A DNA stretch of 64,000 nucleotides from Candidatus Finniella inopinata (GCA_945888455.1 CAMCZV010000003.1:62001-126000); one strand, 5' to 3'; shown: positions 35,950-44,894, counted from the first letter of the stretch. A program made the numbers and translations. The notes: a model not told the origin generated them from the sequence alone.

Positions 35950-36022
35950 TGCCAGATGTCGGAATCGAACCAACGACCTACTGATTACAAATCAGCCGTT
36001 CTGTTCTCTAAGCGCATCCGGC
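35950..36022 (-). pseudogene. Degenerate second copy of tRNA-Thr (UGU)
   Basis: Same length (73 nt) as the intact tRNA-Thr at 36853-36925. The 5' acceptor GCCGGAT is identical and the 43-nt block from the anticodon arm through the T-arm is identical, including the TGT anticodon. The 3' acceptor differs by one base (ATCTGGC, giving a G-U pair). The D-arm segment matches in only 10 of 18 positions: G18-G19 are AA and the D-stem has a mismatch, so normal folding against the T-loop is lost. No CCA is encoded. Confidence 0.85.
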
Positions 36023-36039
36023 CCTTCTTATGCTGTTTC

Positions 36040-36513
36040 TTATGCTTTTTTCTGTATTTTTTCTAAAAAATCACCACACGTTAATTTATCAGGAAAATCA
36101 GATATTCCATATTTTAAAATACCTTTTATGACGCCAGAAGATTTTAACAAAATATCAACTGTTCTATAATGAAGGTGACCATCATAGGTATAATGATCGA
36201 ATGAACTATCATCCATTATCTTTCCTGTCATTACGAACAAATCAGCATTCACCAGGTCTATGATTTGGTGAAATTCTTCATGGTGATTTAGGGTTACTAA
36301 GAAGCGCTTTCTTTTAAAACGATTGCGATTACCCATTTTCAATGCCTTATGAAACATTTCCTCCAGCGTCATTTTTTCATCATTTCTGCACGTTGGCGAT
36401 TGGCCAAATTCAACAATGACCCCATCTTTCTCGGCAACGCCAACAGTTGCAAGAATCGTGCTGTTAAGAAGATTAAGATCGGATAATGATAGAACGGTCC
36501 ATCCATCAATCAT
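36040..36513 (-). CDS. IxGW-module protein, small paralogue of the 777-residue protein
   Basis: 157 residues. It starts MIDGWTVLSLSDLNLLNSTI and shows the same series as the second module of the 777-residue protein: the IxGW opening, the GVAEKDGVIVEFGQ strand pair, the MTLEEMFHKALKMG helix, LFVMTGKIMDDSSF and the terminal block ILLKSSGVIKGILKYGISDF. There is no signal peptide. The start codon overlaps the end of an upstream fragment (36506-36733), in a different frame, that carries another IxGW opening. It is therefore probably the C-terminal remainder of a larger secreted paralogue split by a frameshift near 36510. No known family is recognised. Confidence 0.55.
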   Translation of the reverse strand: MIDGWTVLSLSDLNLLNSTILATVGVAEKDGVIVEFGQSPTCRNDEKMTLEEMFHKALKMGNRNRFKRKRFLVTLNHHEEFHQIIDLVNADLFVMTGKIMDDSSFDHYTYDGHLHYRTVDILLKSSGVIKGILKYGISDFPDKLTCGDFLEKIQKKA

Positions 36514-36733
36514 TTTTAAATCCTAAAGCATACACAGTGCCAGCGGTCACTTTAATTGAAAATACCCATCCTTGTATTTTGTAAGGCGTACATTCCATGT
36601 AAGGCATGCCTTCGTCCTCTCTTTCTTCCTCTGCTTCTCCTTTTTCCTGAAAAAACATACCCATATCTGGCAAACCATGATGGCCCAGCACTGCTCTGCC
36701 ATCCTTTGATTGAACATTTGTCGTTATGGGCAA
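36506..36733 (-). pseudogene. N-terminal fragment carrying an IxGW opening
   Basis: 75 residues from a TTG codon, with no signal peptide. The end reads YKIQGWVFSIKVTAGTVYAL followed by GFKND and a stop. This matches the first half of the IxGW module (compare KITINGWAFSAQETPKGVYA in the 777-residue protein). The frame then ends where the next module begins (36513), with an 8-bp overlap. I read it as the broken first module of the neighbouring paralogue. The EKGEAEEEREDEG segment before it is a low-complexity linker. Confidence 0.45.
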
Positions 36734-36852
36734 ACACCCAATCTTTTATAGTAATTTACGCCGTATTATTATAAGAATTTGATTGCTTTAAATGATACAA
36801 TCAATTGTATAAAAAATAGATTTATGAATTGTTTTTTTGGTAAAAAATGGGG

Positions 36853-36925
36853 TGCCGGATGTCGGAATCGAACCAACGACCTACTGATTACAAATCAGCC
36901 GCTCTACCATCTGAGCTAATCCGGC
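36853..36925 (-). tRNA. tRNA-Thr (anticodon UGU)
   Basis: Acceptor GCCGGAT pairs with ATCCGGC, discriminator A at 36853; CCA is not encoded exactly (CCCCA follows). The anticodon loop TTTGTAA gives TGT, reading ACA. The D-arm AGCTCAGATGGTAGAGC and T-arm GTTCGATTC are normal. A T-run follows at about 36843-36848 on the coding strand and may terminate the transcript. corC ends 44 bp upstream in the same direction. Confidence 0.95.
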
Positions 36926-36969
36926 CATATTTCTTTATTATACTGCGATGATAATCGTTTTGACAAGAC

Positions 36970-37779
36970 CTACTCTGAATGGGATTTGATCTCTTCGTTG
37001 GCATCAACGGGCGTCTGCAACAAGGCAATTTGATGGACTTGTCGGGGATTGGCTTGACGAATTTCAAAGGTCCAACCCCCAGGGTGGGTAATGATTTCCC
37101 CCGTTAACGGCACACGCCCCACATAGGCACATATCCAGCCCCCCAAGGTGTGGATTCGGCCCTCATCTTCGGGTATCAGCAATGCAGAGGCGTTAAATTC
37201 TTCGACAAAATCTTCTAAATTAATACGTCCATTAATCACCCAAACGGGATCTTTCCCCAAAATCATTTCTTCTTCATCAGAAAAATCATCAATATAGGAA
37301 TCAAACAAATCCCTTAACAGGTGATCTTTGGTCACAATGCCCTGCACCCCGCCATATTCATCCACCACAAAGAGCATGGGAATTTTATGATGATCTTGTA
37401 AGGTACGCAATGCTTCTCTGACAGTCATGGCACTGGGACAAAATGTGGGGGCATTCAAATGCCGACACCACTGATGTTCGGATGTATCCGATGATTCTCT
37501 TAACGATAAAATACAGTGCACACTGACCAGCCCCACAATGGTATCCAAGGTATCTCGGAACACAGGAAACCACAAAAAACCGGTTTTTAAAAACTTGCGC
37601 ACCACCTCATCGCACGGCATATGGGTTGGAATGGCCACAATATCACTGCGTTGAATCATAACCGCATCCAACGTTTGATCCAAAAAATCATCCAGCGCTT
37701 GATTTTTCTGGACTTCACTCTCTATTGGCTTGGTCCGAACGTGATTAAAAAAGGTTTTTACAGACTGAAAAAAGGACAT
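36970..37779 (-). CDS. CBS-domain protein of the CorC/HlyC (TlyC) family
   Basis: 269 residues. Two CBS domains are in about residues 35-155 (TLDAVMIQRSDIVAIPTHMP and PTFCPSAMTVREALRTLQDH, then HKIPMLFVVDEYGGVQGIVT). A CorC_HlyC transporter-associated domain follows at about 185-260 (VWVINGRINLEDFVEEFNAS and IHTLGGWICAYVGRVPLTGE). There is no membrane domain, as in CorC. Such proteins are linked to magnesium/cobalt efflux or, in Rickettsia, to haemolysis (TlyC), but the exact role is unsettled. It follows ybeY by 27 bp, the conserved ybeY-corC order of proteobacteria. Confidence 0.9.
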   Translation of the reverse strand: MSFFQSVKTFFNHVRTKPIESEVQKNQALDDFLDQTLDAVMIQRSDIVAIPTHMPCDEVVRKFLKTGFLWFPVFRDTLDTIVGLVSVHCILSLRESSDTSEHQWCRHLNAPTFCPSAMTVREALRTLQDHHKIPMLFVVDEYGGVQGIVTKDHLLRDLFDSYIDDFSDEEEMILGKDPVWVINGRINLEDFVEEFNASALLIPEDEGRIHTLGGWICAYVGRVPLTGEIITHPGGWTFEIRQANPRQVHQIALLQTPVDANEEIKSHSE

Positions 37780-37806
37780 AAAACTCCGCGGTTTTAGATA
37801 TAAAAA

Positions 37807-38385
37807 TTAATGAACTGGATGGGGTGCGTTCTCTGATCCAAAAGGGGCTTTTACAGATAAATTCGCCAAATCCTCTACACCAAAATGGTCATCGGCATAG
37901 GGGTCTGGCCACCCAAAGAGCTGAAAAATAGCGCGCTCTATGGCCTCCATTTCCTGGGCTTCATCGTCTGTTTCATGGTCATAATGCAATAAATGCAAAA
38001 ATCCATGGATCAGCAAATGCAGGGCATGATGATGCAACGTTTTGCCCTGGGCCTGGGACTCTGCAATCACCCGTGGCCAACTGATGAAAATATCCCCCAA
38101 AAGAATGGGGTGATCGGGCCATACGGGCCAAGGTTCGTGTCGTTCCACTGTTGGAAAAGCCAGCACATTGGTGGGTTGATTTTTTTGCCGAAACTGTTGG
38201 TTATATTGGGCAATATCGGAATCATTCATTACCACAATACTGGCATGAACGATTTTTTCAAAGGATTTTTTCGTTTTCAATAAAACGTAATCCAGCAAAA
38301 CCGCAATCTGTTCTTGATCAAGGATGTCCGTATCCTGACACATTGGATCCGTAACAACCAGATCGATGCAGATACAAAGAGGCAA
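37807..38385 (-). CDS. ybeY: Endoribonuclease / rRNA maturation factor YbeY
   Basis: 192 residues from a TTG start; an internal Met at residue 15 is also possible. The zinc site is LLIHGFLHLLHYDHETDDEA, with His in place of the usual Gly in HGxLHLxGYDH; the three zinc-binding His are kept. The N-terminal region NVLAFP and LLGDIFISWPRV are family landmarks. YbeY processes the 16S rRNA 3' end and takes part in 70S quality control. It forms an operon with corC and diverges from gmk. phoH, which often precedes ybeY, is not here. Confidence 0.93.
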   Translation of the reverse strand: MPLCICIDLVVTDPMCQDTDILDQEQIAVLLDYVLLKTKKSFEKIVHASIVVMNDSDIAQYNQQFRQKNQPTNVLAFPTVERHEPWPVWPDHPILLGDIFISWPRVIAESQAQGKTLHHHALHLLIHGFLHLLHYDHETDDEAQEMEAIERAIFQLFGWPDPYADDHFGVEDLANLSVKAPFGSENAPHPVH

Positions 38386-38532
38386 AAGAAATTACCATAG
38401 GAACAGTTTATTCATCATAAAGCCTTGCTGAGTGATCCACAAGGCCCAACACCACACAGATTGGTATGTTTTTTGGCGTGACTGTTTAAGAATATTGTGA
38501 TATTGTTGTTTCTCTTTTAAGAAAGTTAGTCC

Positions 38533-39171
38533 ATGCAAAGCACAAAGAGAGCCGGTTTGTTTTTTGTTTTTTCTGCCCCTTCTGGAACGGGAAAAACCTC
38601 GCTTTCTCGTGCATTATTGGAAAAAGACACCCAATTACGGCCATCCATTTCCGCCACCACGCGCATGCCCAGGGATGGTGAAACTCATGGGCAAGATTAC
38701 TATTTTTTAGACGAAAAAACGTTTTTAAAATCCGTTGATAATCAAGAATTTTTGGAATATACCAAAATTTTTAATCACCATTACGGCACATTAAAAACTC
38801 CCCTAGAGCACAACAGTTCGGCCAGCAAAGACACCCTTTTGGCTCTTGATTGGACAGGGGCAAAAACCATGCGAGATTTATATGGAAAACAGGCCATTTT
38901 AATCTATGTATTGCCACCACAATTATCTGACCTGGAAAAGCGATTGATTAACCGGGGAAAAGACAGCCCCCAACGGATCAAAGAGCGCCTGTCGTGTGCA
39001 TACAACGAAATTCAAACGTGTGTTTATTACGATTATGTCATTACCAATGATGAATTGTATCGGGCCACAGCCCAAGCATGGTCCATTATACAGAGCGAAC
39101 GATGCCGTGTGCACAACCAACCTTCTGCCCAGTCCATATTGGCACCTTTTTCCTTATCACAGCGTGGTTAA
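38533..39171 (+). CDS. gmk: Guanylate kinase
   Basis: 212 residues, a normal length. The P-loop is SAPSGTGKTSLSRALL (residues about 13-28), followed by the GMP-binding region SISATTRMPRDGETHGQDYY, FLEYTKIFNHHYGTLKTPLE and the lid DSPQRIKERLSCAYNEIQ. It phosphorylates GMP to GDP in the cytoplasm, using ATP. The sequence after residue 195 (SAQSILAPFSLSQRG) is a short nonconserved tail. It diverges from ybeY across 147 bp and converges with dapB. Confidence 0.95.
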   Translation: MQSTKRAGLFFVFSAPSGTGKTSLSRALLEKDTQLRPSISATTRMPRDGETHGQDYYFLDEKTFLKSVDNQEFLEYTKIFNHHYGTLKTPLEHNSSASKDTLLALDWTGAKTMRDLYGKQAILIYVLPPQLSDLEKRLINRGKDSPQRIKERLSCAYNEIQTCVYYDYVITNDELYRATAQAWSIIQSERCRVHNQPSAQSILAPFSLSQRG

Positions 39172-39265
39172 TCGCTAGTTCACCGGGCAAAGCGGTTCTA
39201 AGGTCTGGCACTGTTGGTGCAAAGGCGCCCCAAGGTAGGAGAGTTCGCCCAACAATCCCCCCACA

Positions 39266-40060
39266 TCAAGCAAGATTGGTCAAACCCAAAGCATCTTCTG
39301 CACCATATATTCCAGGTTTTTGACCGTTCATCACCCAGCGTGCCAAAGCAATGGCCCCGTCGGCAAAAATATGGGGTGAAAAAACCGTATGCCCCAAAAC
39401 CAAACGATCATCCATTCCCGTCCAAATGACCTCGTGCATTCCAAAAACATGACCACAGCGTAACCCATGCATTTCAATACGCCCATCCTGTCTTGGTGAC
39501 GTGCCTAGTCCGGTGCTGAAATCCTGGCCCTGATCTTTTTTGACATGAATCATGGCATCGGCCAGCGCATTGGCCGTACCCGATGGAAAGTCTTTTTTAT
39601 GACGATGGTGGTGTTCGACAATATCAATGTCATAGGTGTTGGGCAAAATGGCTGCCAACTTTCCAACCATCCATCGCTGAATCACAGCCCCAAAGCTGGT
39701 GTTCGGTGCCACCACAATGGGGACGCTGCGCCCTATGACCTCTATACGGCTCAGCATGTTTGGCTCAATGCCCGTTGTCCCAACCACCATGGGTTTGGGA
39801 TTTTTCAATGCCGCATCCAGAATATCTGGAAACAGACTGGCAGTGGAAAAATCAATGACAACACTGGATTTTTCGAATAATTCATCCAAACTGGTACAAA
39901 AAGCAGGGGTTTTCCCTGATTCATCCCATCGACGACCATACCCCAAAACAGATTGAAATCCCCTTTGTTTTTCCAAGGCAGACACGATGCGTTGCCCCAT
40001 GCGACCAGACAATCCAATAATGCCCACATGCCCCAGGCATACCGCTACGTTATTGAGCAT
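39266..40060 (-). CDS. dapB: 4-hydroxy-tetrahydrodipicolinate reductase
   Basis: 264 residues. The nucleotide-binding loop GIIGLSGRMGQRIVSAL is near the N-terminus, the substrate motif EHHHRHKKDFPSGTANALAD is at about residues 150-170, and VVGTTGI with APNTSFGAVI lies between. It catalyses an NAD(P)H-dependent step towards meso-diaminopimelate and lysine, so the cell still makes peptidoglycan precursors. It lies behind tRNA-His and ftsK on the same strand and converges with gmk. Confidence 0.95.
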   Translation of the reverse strand: MLNNVAVCLGHVGIIGLSGRMGQRIVSALEKQRGFQSVLGYGRRWDESGKTPAFCTSLDELFEKSSVVIDFSTASLFPDILDAALKNPKPMVVGTTGIEPNMLSRIEVIGRSVPIVVAPNTSFGAVIQRWMVGKLAAILPNTYDIDIVEHHHRHKKDFPSGTANALADAMIHVKKDQGQDFSTGLGTSPRQDGRIEMHGLRCGHVFGMHEVIWTGMDDRLVLGHTVFSPHIFADGAIALARWVMNGQKPGIYGAEDALGLTNLA

Positions 40061-40137
40061 GTCCCATCATTCCTAGGATTTTGACAAAATTGTACTCTGA
40101 ACAAAATAGAAATACCAGATATGGAATATGTAAAAAA

Positions 40138-40215
40138 TGGGGCGGGCGACCGGGATCGAACCGGCGACCTCTAGAACCACAACCTAGCGCTCTAACCAAC
40201 TGAGCTACGCCCGCC
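40138..40215 (-). tRNA. tRNA-His (anticodon GUG), CCA encoded
   Basis: It starts with the extra G-1 (40215) facing C73, the hallmark of tRNA-His. Acceptor GCGGGCG pairs with CGCCCGC, and an encoded CCA is at 40138-40140 followed by a T-run. The anticodon loop TTGTGGT gives GTG. It sits between ftsK and dapB on the same strand. Confidence 0.95.
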
Positions 40216-40304
40216 ACATACCCATAATTATAATCACATTTTTATGAAAATACTATGGGAAAAAACGCCACAACCCCATTCAAAAATGACATTTTTTCAG
40301 AATA

Positions 40305-42329
40305 TCAGCCCAAAATTTCTCTTTTTCCCAAATGATTGGCCTCTGACACAATGCCGTCTTTTTCCATCTGTTCAATAAATCGAGCTGCACGATTATATCC
40401 AATTTGCAATTGTCGTTGCAAATAACTGATGGATGTTTTACGGTCTCGGCGCACAATTTCCACAGCCTGACGATACAAATCATCGCCACCCTCTTCACCA
40501 GAGGATGCATCGGAAAAATCTTCTCTCACCGTCATGTCTACATACTGGGGTTGGCCCAATTGTTTTAAAAACGTCACCACGCTCTCGATTTCACCGTCAC
40601 TGACAAAAGGCCCATGCACCCGCATAATACGGCCACCCGCCGCCATAGACAGCATATCCCCCTGCCCCAGCAATTGTTCTGCCCCTTGCTCGCCCAAAAT
40701 GGTGCGACTGTCAATTCTTGATGTCACCTGAAAACTGATGCGTGTGGGAAAGTTTGCTTTGATCGTTCCTGTAATCACATCCACCGATGGCCGTTGTGTA
40801 GCCATAATAATATGAATGCCTGCGGCACGTGCCATCTGAGCCAAACGCTGGACCAAAACCTCGACATCTTTGCCCGCGACCATCATTAAATCCGCCATTT
40901 CATCCACGATCACCACAATAAAGGGCATATCCGCCACATCCAATTGTTGGTTTTCTAGGACCGGCCTGGATTCTTCATCAAATCCAACCTGTAATTGCCG
41001 CACGATGGGCTCTTTTTCCTTTTGCGCTGTTTTTAACCTCTGATTATATCCCGTAATGTTGCGCACGCCGACTTGCGACATCAAACGATATCGGTTTTCC
41101 ATTTCTTGCACAACCCATTTCAGGGCCATAATGGCTTTTTTGGGTTCGGTAATCACAGGAGTCAGCAAGTGTGGAATGCCATCATAAACCGATAATTCCA
41201 GCATTTTTGGATCAATCATCACCATTTTGCATTGCTCTGGGCTGAGACGATACAACAGGGACAAAATCATACTGTTAATGCCCACCGATTTTCCAGAACC
41301 CGTGGTTCCTGCCACCAAAACGTGAGGCATTTTTGCCAAATCCGAAATAACGGGATTTCCACTGATGTCCTTTCCCAAGGTTAAAGCCAATGGGGCCTGA
41401 AAATCACTGTATGCTGACGACCCCAGTAAATCTTTTAAATACACCATTTCCCGATGGACATTAGACAGTTCAATGCCAATCAAATTTTTACCAGAAATAA
41501 CGGCTACCCGAGCAGACAGCGCACTCATGGATCGGGCAATGTCATCGGCCAAACTGATGACACGCGATGATTTTACCCCTGCAGCAGGCTCTAATTCATA
41601 CAGCGTGACAATAGGCCCAGGATGGGCCCGCAGCACGGTTCCCTTTACCCCAAAATCTTCTAAAACTTCTTGCAATCGATCAATATGAATTTCACCACGA
41701 CGATCGGCCTTGGATACCACAGGGTCTTTTAACAAGTCCAAAGGAGGCAGCGCCGTACTGACCTTTAACGGTCTTTGAACCTTTGGCGGCGGCGGGGCCT
41801 TGATGATGGGTGGCGCTTCTTCCTCTGCGGCCTGGACTATTTTTTCCACATAACGCAATGGTTTCCAGCGCATCAACCCCCAAATCAATCCCGATACAAT
41901 GATTACGGCCGTCCACAAATAAGACGGTATCCACGCATGGAAAATCACTCCCACAGCGCACGCATAGGAACTGATTTGGGTCGGAACCATCACCGCCATT
42001 ATCACACAGCACAAAACGCCGTAACCGAATGTTTTTTCAATGGTTTTTCCTTTGGATAATTGGTAAAAACAGACCATAAAAACCAGCGGAAGGCCCCAAG
42101 CACCCAGACCAAAAAATTGAAATAAAAACGAGGCAATCCACGCCCCCACAGCGCCCATGCTGTTTTGCACCTCTTGCGGACCGATCACATCTGCACACGG
42201 ATCCATGGGGTTATAGGAAATCAAGGCCACCACCAAAAACAGACTTAGACCCAATAAGGCCAAGGCAGAACCGTCATAAATCATAATGCGCAACAGTTTA
42301 ATCAAATCTTTTTGATAGGTTTGTAACAC
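40305..42329 (-). CDS. ftsK: DNA translocase FtsK
   Basis: 674 residues, a short FtsK with little linker. Four to five membrane helices lie in about residues 15-160, followed by a Pro-rich linker (APPPPKVQRPLKVS). The RecA-like motor has Walker A VLVAGTTGSGKSVGINSMI, Walker B FIVVIVDEMADLMMVAGKDV and MATQRPSVDVITGTIKANFP. The C-terminal winged-helix gamma domain that reads KOPS is present (KTSISYLQRQLQIGYNRAAR). FtsK pumps DNA at the septum and activates XerCD for dimer resolution. The long proline/glutamine linker of E. coli FtsK is missing, as in many alphaproteobacteria. It diverges from xthA. Confidence 0.96.
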   Translation of the reverse strand: MLQTYQKDLIKLLRIMIYDGSALALLGLSLFLVVALISYNPMDPCADVIGPQEVQNSMGAVGAWIASFLFQFFGLGAWGLPLVFMVCFYQLSKGKTIEKTFGYGVLCCVIMAVMVPTQISSYACAVGVIFHAWIPSYLWTAVIIVSGLIWGLMRWKPLRYVEKIVQAAEEEAPPIIKAPPPPKVQRPLKVSTALPPLDLLKDPVVSKADRRGEIHIDRLQEVLEDFGVKGTVLRAHPGPIVTLYELEPAAGVKSSRVISLADDIARSMSALSARVAVISGKNLIGIELSNVHREMVYLKDLLGSSAYSDFQAPLALTLGKDISGNPVISDLAKMPHVLVAGTTGSGKSVGINSMILSLLYRLSPEQCKMVMIDPKMLELSVYDGIPHLLTPVITEPKKAIMALKWVVQEMENRYRLMSQVGVRNITGYNQRLKTAQKEKEPIVRQLQVGFDEESRPVLENQQLDVADMPFIVVIVDEMADLMMVAGKDVEVLVQRLAQMARAAGIHIIMATQRPSVDVITGTIKANFPTRISFQVTSRIDSRTILGEQGAEQLLGQGDMLSMAAGGRIMRVHGPFVSDGEIESVVTFLKQLGQPQYVDMTVREDFSDASSGEEGGDDLYRQAVEIVRRDRKTSISYLQRQLQIGYNRAARFIEQMEKDGIVSEANHLGKREILG

Positions 42330-42399
42330 ACGCGTATCCTTTATGACTCATCAATTATGATATCGTAAAAACAGACCGATTCACACACATCCATTAAGA

Positions 42400-43197
42400 A
42401 TGACCATCCTGTCCCCTGTTGTACGCATTGGATGCTGGAACGTTAACTCTTTACGCGTACGTCTGCCGTTGGTGGAATCTTGGTTAAAAACAGATGGCAT
42501 TGACATTGCTTTGCTGCAAGAAACCAAAGTAAACGATGCAGATTTTCCGGAACAAGCCTTCAGTAATGCGGGCTATTACTGTGCATTTTGGGGGCAAAAA
42601 ACCTATAATGGTGTGGCCATTTTATCCCGATGGCCTCTATCCGATGTGGTGCGTTTGGATTTAAATGGCACAGGCGCCGCACGCTGTATCCAAGCCGTAA
42701 CCCAAGGTTTACGCATCTGTTGCGTATACATCCCCCAAGGCCAAGATTTTGATCGACCTGCCTTTGAGGAAAAATTGGCGTTTTTAAATGGATTATCCAA
42801 CCATACAGCACCGTATGTTCAGGATTCCACCCCCACCATTATTGGTGGCGATTTCAATATTGCCCTAAACGATGAGGATGTGTGGGATGCCGATTTATGG
42901 CGCAATCGGGTCATGTGCTCGACCCCGGAACGAAATCTGTTGCTCAAAATTCTGTGGTCTGGATGGACGATGGCTCAAAGGCGCATCAAAATGCAGAAAA
43001 ACCCAGCCACGTGGTGGGCATACCAGGGTGCGGCATGGCCAAAACAACACGGACTGTGCATTGATTCTTTTCTGTTGTCTCCTGGGGCGAGTGATCTTTT
43101 CCGTAATGCTTGGGTTTCCCAACATTGGCGCGGGGAACATCAACCCAGCGATCATGCTCCCATCGGCCTGGAATTATGCACCAGCAACCCCCTCTAA
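42400..43197 (+). CDS. xthA: Exodeoxyribonuclease III
   Basis: 265 residues. Endonuclease/exonuclease/phosphatase fold with WNVNSLRVRLP (Asn), ALLQETKVNDADFPEQAF (metal-binding Glu), GGDFNIALNDEDVWD (Asp-Asn pair) and SDHAPIGLEL (Asp-His dyad). It cuts at abasic sites and degrades 3' ends in base-excision repair. Its stop overlaps the secretin gene's coding end by 4 bp on the opposite strand (43194-43197). The start follows a 70-bp gap shared with ftsK. Confidence 0.94.
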   Translation: MTILSPVVRIGCWNVNSLRVRLPLVESWLKTDGIDIALLQETKVNDADFPEQAFSNAGYYCAFWGQKTYNGVAILSRWPLSDVVRLDLNGTGAARCIQAVTQGLRICCVYIPQGQDFDRPAFEEKLAFLNGLSNHTAPYVQDSTPTIIGGDFNIALNDEDVWDADLWRNRVMCSTPERNLLLKILWSGWTMAQRRIKMQKNPATWWAYQGAAWPKQHGLCIDSFLLSPGASDLFRNAWVSQHWRGEHQPSDHAPIGLELCTSNPL

Positions 43198-44894
43198 CCC
43201 CCACTTTTTGATTGTAAACTGACACGCCGTGGGTCAGCCGTAAAGCAGGTATACAGGCGCTGATCGGCCGGGGTGATGGTATTTCCATCCCGTACGATGG
43301 TCAGTTTTAACAAAATAATCAGCTCTGTCACATGGCGTTTTTTACCTTTGTGGGTAAACAAGTCTCCTACGCCAGGCAATGCCGATACCCCCGGTGTACC
43401 CCGATCATTAATGCTGACACGTTCCTCCATTAATCCACCAGTTACAATGACTTGACCTTCTTTGGCCACAATGACCGAATCCATTTCCCTAATTTGCACA
43501 ATGGGCACTTGGCAAGACGCATTCAATTGTGCGTAATATTCGGCCATGTTTTTTCCATAATCTCTGCCGGGAACAGGCGTATACGCCCCAAATAATGTTG
43601 GGCAGGCCACAGTTTTCTGTACCCGCGAAATGGTGGGGTGCAGTGACACCATAATATCGCCCGTTTCCCAATTCACGGATGGGTGAACATACAAAATTAA
43701 TCCAATGGGCACGGTTTGTATATTGCTGCGTACCCGTTGGCGGGTTGACGCCAATGGCCCCGTACTGTTGGCAAAACTGTCATCCTGGATTTCAGGATCA
43801 AAAAATACTTCGTTGTGTGCCACCTTTAATACTGCAGATTGATTATTAATCACGGTTTGTCGAGGATTGGCCAACGTACGGATGGTGCCAAACTCCTCCA
43901 TCAAATTCACAACGGCTTCTAATTGATCGGTTTGTAACACCACAGAGCGCCCCTCTGCATTGGATTTCAGCACAGCCGATACGGCCCCCGTTGCCCCCAT
44001 GACCGGATTGATGCCCACACCATTTTTGACTTTGTTGATAAAAACAGACCAGTCGATCCCATTTTGATAATCTTCGGATAAATCAATTTCTATGATTTTT
44101 GCCTCGACCAAAATTTGAGTCATGGTGGCTTGACGCAATTGTTTTAAATACCCTTCAATTTGACGATGCTGGGTTTGAGTCCCATACACAGACAAAATGC
44201 CTGCATAGCGATTGACGGAATAGCGTGGCTTTTTTTTGATTTCATCCGTGCTCAACACCATGGCGATGGTGCGCTCTAATTCCTCCCAAAAATCCACAGT
44301 ATGGCTGGTATTCAGCGTAATATTAGCCCCATTATCCAACAGGTTTTTTGACCCTGTCATGCCATTAGAGTAAATATCCGTTTTTACCGATGTTTGGGTT
44401 TGGGTTTTTCGACACCCCAGCAAAAATTGGACATTGTGATTTTTTAAATGGGGTCGATCTGCCCCGATGTACAGAGCATTATTATTGATGGTATAGCGTA
44501 ATTTTCCGATCAAACACAGATTTTCCAAAACATCGATCAGCGGCTGTTGATGGGCTGTAAAGAAAAAGTTGCTTTTTTTCGGAAAACTGGATTCCAAAAT
44601 AATATTCAATCCGGCCTGACGGGCCAATTCAAAAAAGGCTTGTTTCAAAGGAATTTGACCCGATAACGACAAGGATACTTTTTGATAAAATGCGGGCGGC
44701 AAAGCCGAATACGGTGGCTGGTATACAGGCGGTGTTTTGGATGCAAAGGCCGGATGAACAGGCGCCGTTAACGCGCGATAGGATGATTTGGTTTGTTTGA
44801 TCAACGGATCGTGGTACCGATTTTTAGAACACCCCACCAACCATAACGCCATCACACCAATGGCGGAGCATCTTTTGAATTTGCAAAAAACCAC
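43194..44894 (-). CDS. Secretin-type outer-membrane lipoprotein (PilQ/MshL/GspD family)
   Basis: 566 residues. A signal peptide with lipobox LVGC (LWLVGCSKN) predicts a lipoprotein. N-terminal domain with LSGQIPLKQAFFELARQAGL is an STN/secretin_N type block, followed by N-domain repeats (YGTQTQHRQIEGYLKQLRQA). The C-terminal secretin core carries VPIGLILYVHPSV, IMVSLHPTISRVQ and the hallmark end VTGGLMEERVS then GVGDLF. Secretins form large OM rings for type IV pili or type II secretion. The MshL/BfpB subtype of type IVb pili fits the lipoprotein nature. No other pilus or secretion gene is in the window, so it is an orphan here. Confidence 0.88.
   Translation of the reverse strand: MVFCKFKRCSAIGVMALWLVGCSKNRYHDPLIKQTKSSYRALTAPVHPAFASKTPPVYQPPYSALPPAFYQKVSLSLSGQIPLKQAFFELARQAGLNIILESSFPKKSNFFFTAHQQPLIDVLENLCLIGKLRYTINNNALYIGADRPHLKNHNVQFLLGCRKTQTQTSVKTDIYSNGMTGSKNLLDNGANITLNTSHTVDFWEELERTIAMVLSTDEIKKKPRYSVNRYAGILSVYGTQTQHRQIEGYLKQLRQATMTQILVEAKIIEIDLSEDYQNGIDWSVFINKVKNGVGINPVMGATGAVSAVLKSNAEGRSVVLQTDQLEAVVNLMEEFGTIRTLANPRQTVINNQSAVLKVAHNEVFFDPEIQDDSFANSTGPLASTRQRVRSNIQTVPIGLILYVHPSVNWETGDIMVSLHPTISRVQKTVACPTLFGAYTPVPGRDYGKNMAEYYAQLNASCQVPIVQIREMDSVIVAKEGQVIVTGGLMEERVSINDRGTPGVSALPGVGDLFTHKGKKRHVTELIILLKLTIVRDGNTITPADQRLYTCFTADPRRVSLQSKSGG

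Noticed and set aside
35950-36925. A complete integrative element between the two tRNA-Thr copies
   Set aside because: The 0.8-kb segment has no integrase, transposase or excisionase; only secreted-protein fragments. The tRNA duplication is kept as a finding without that claim.
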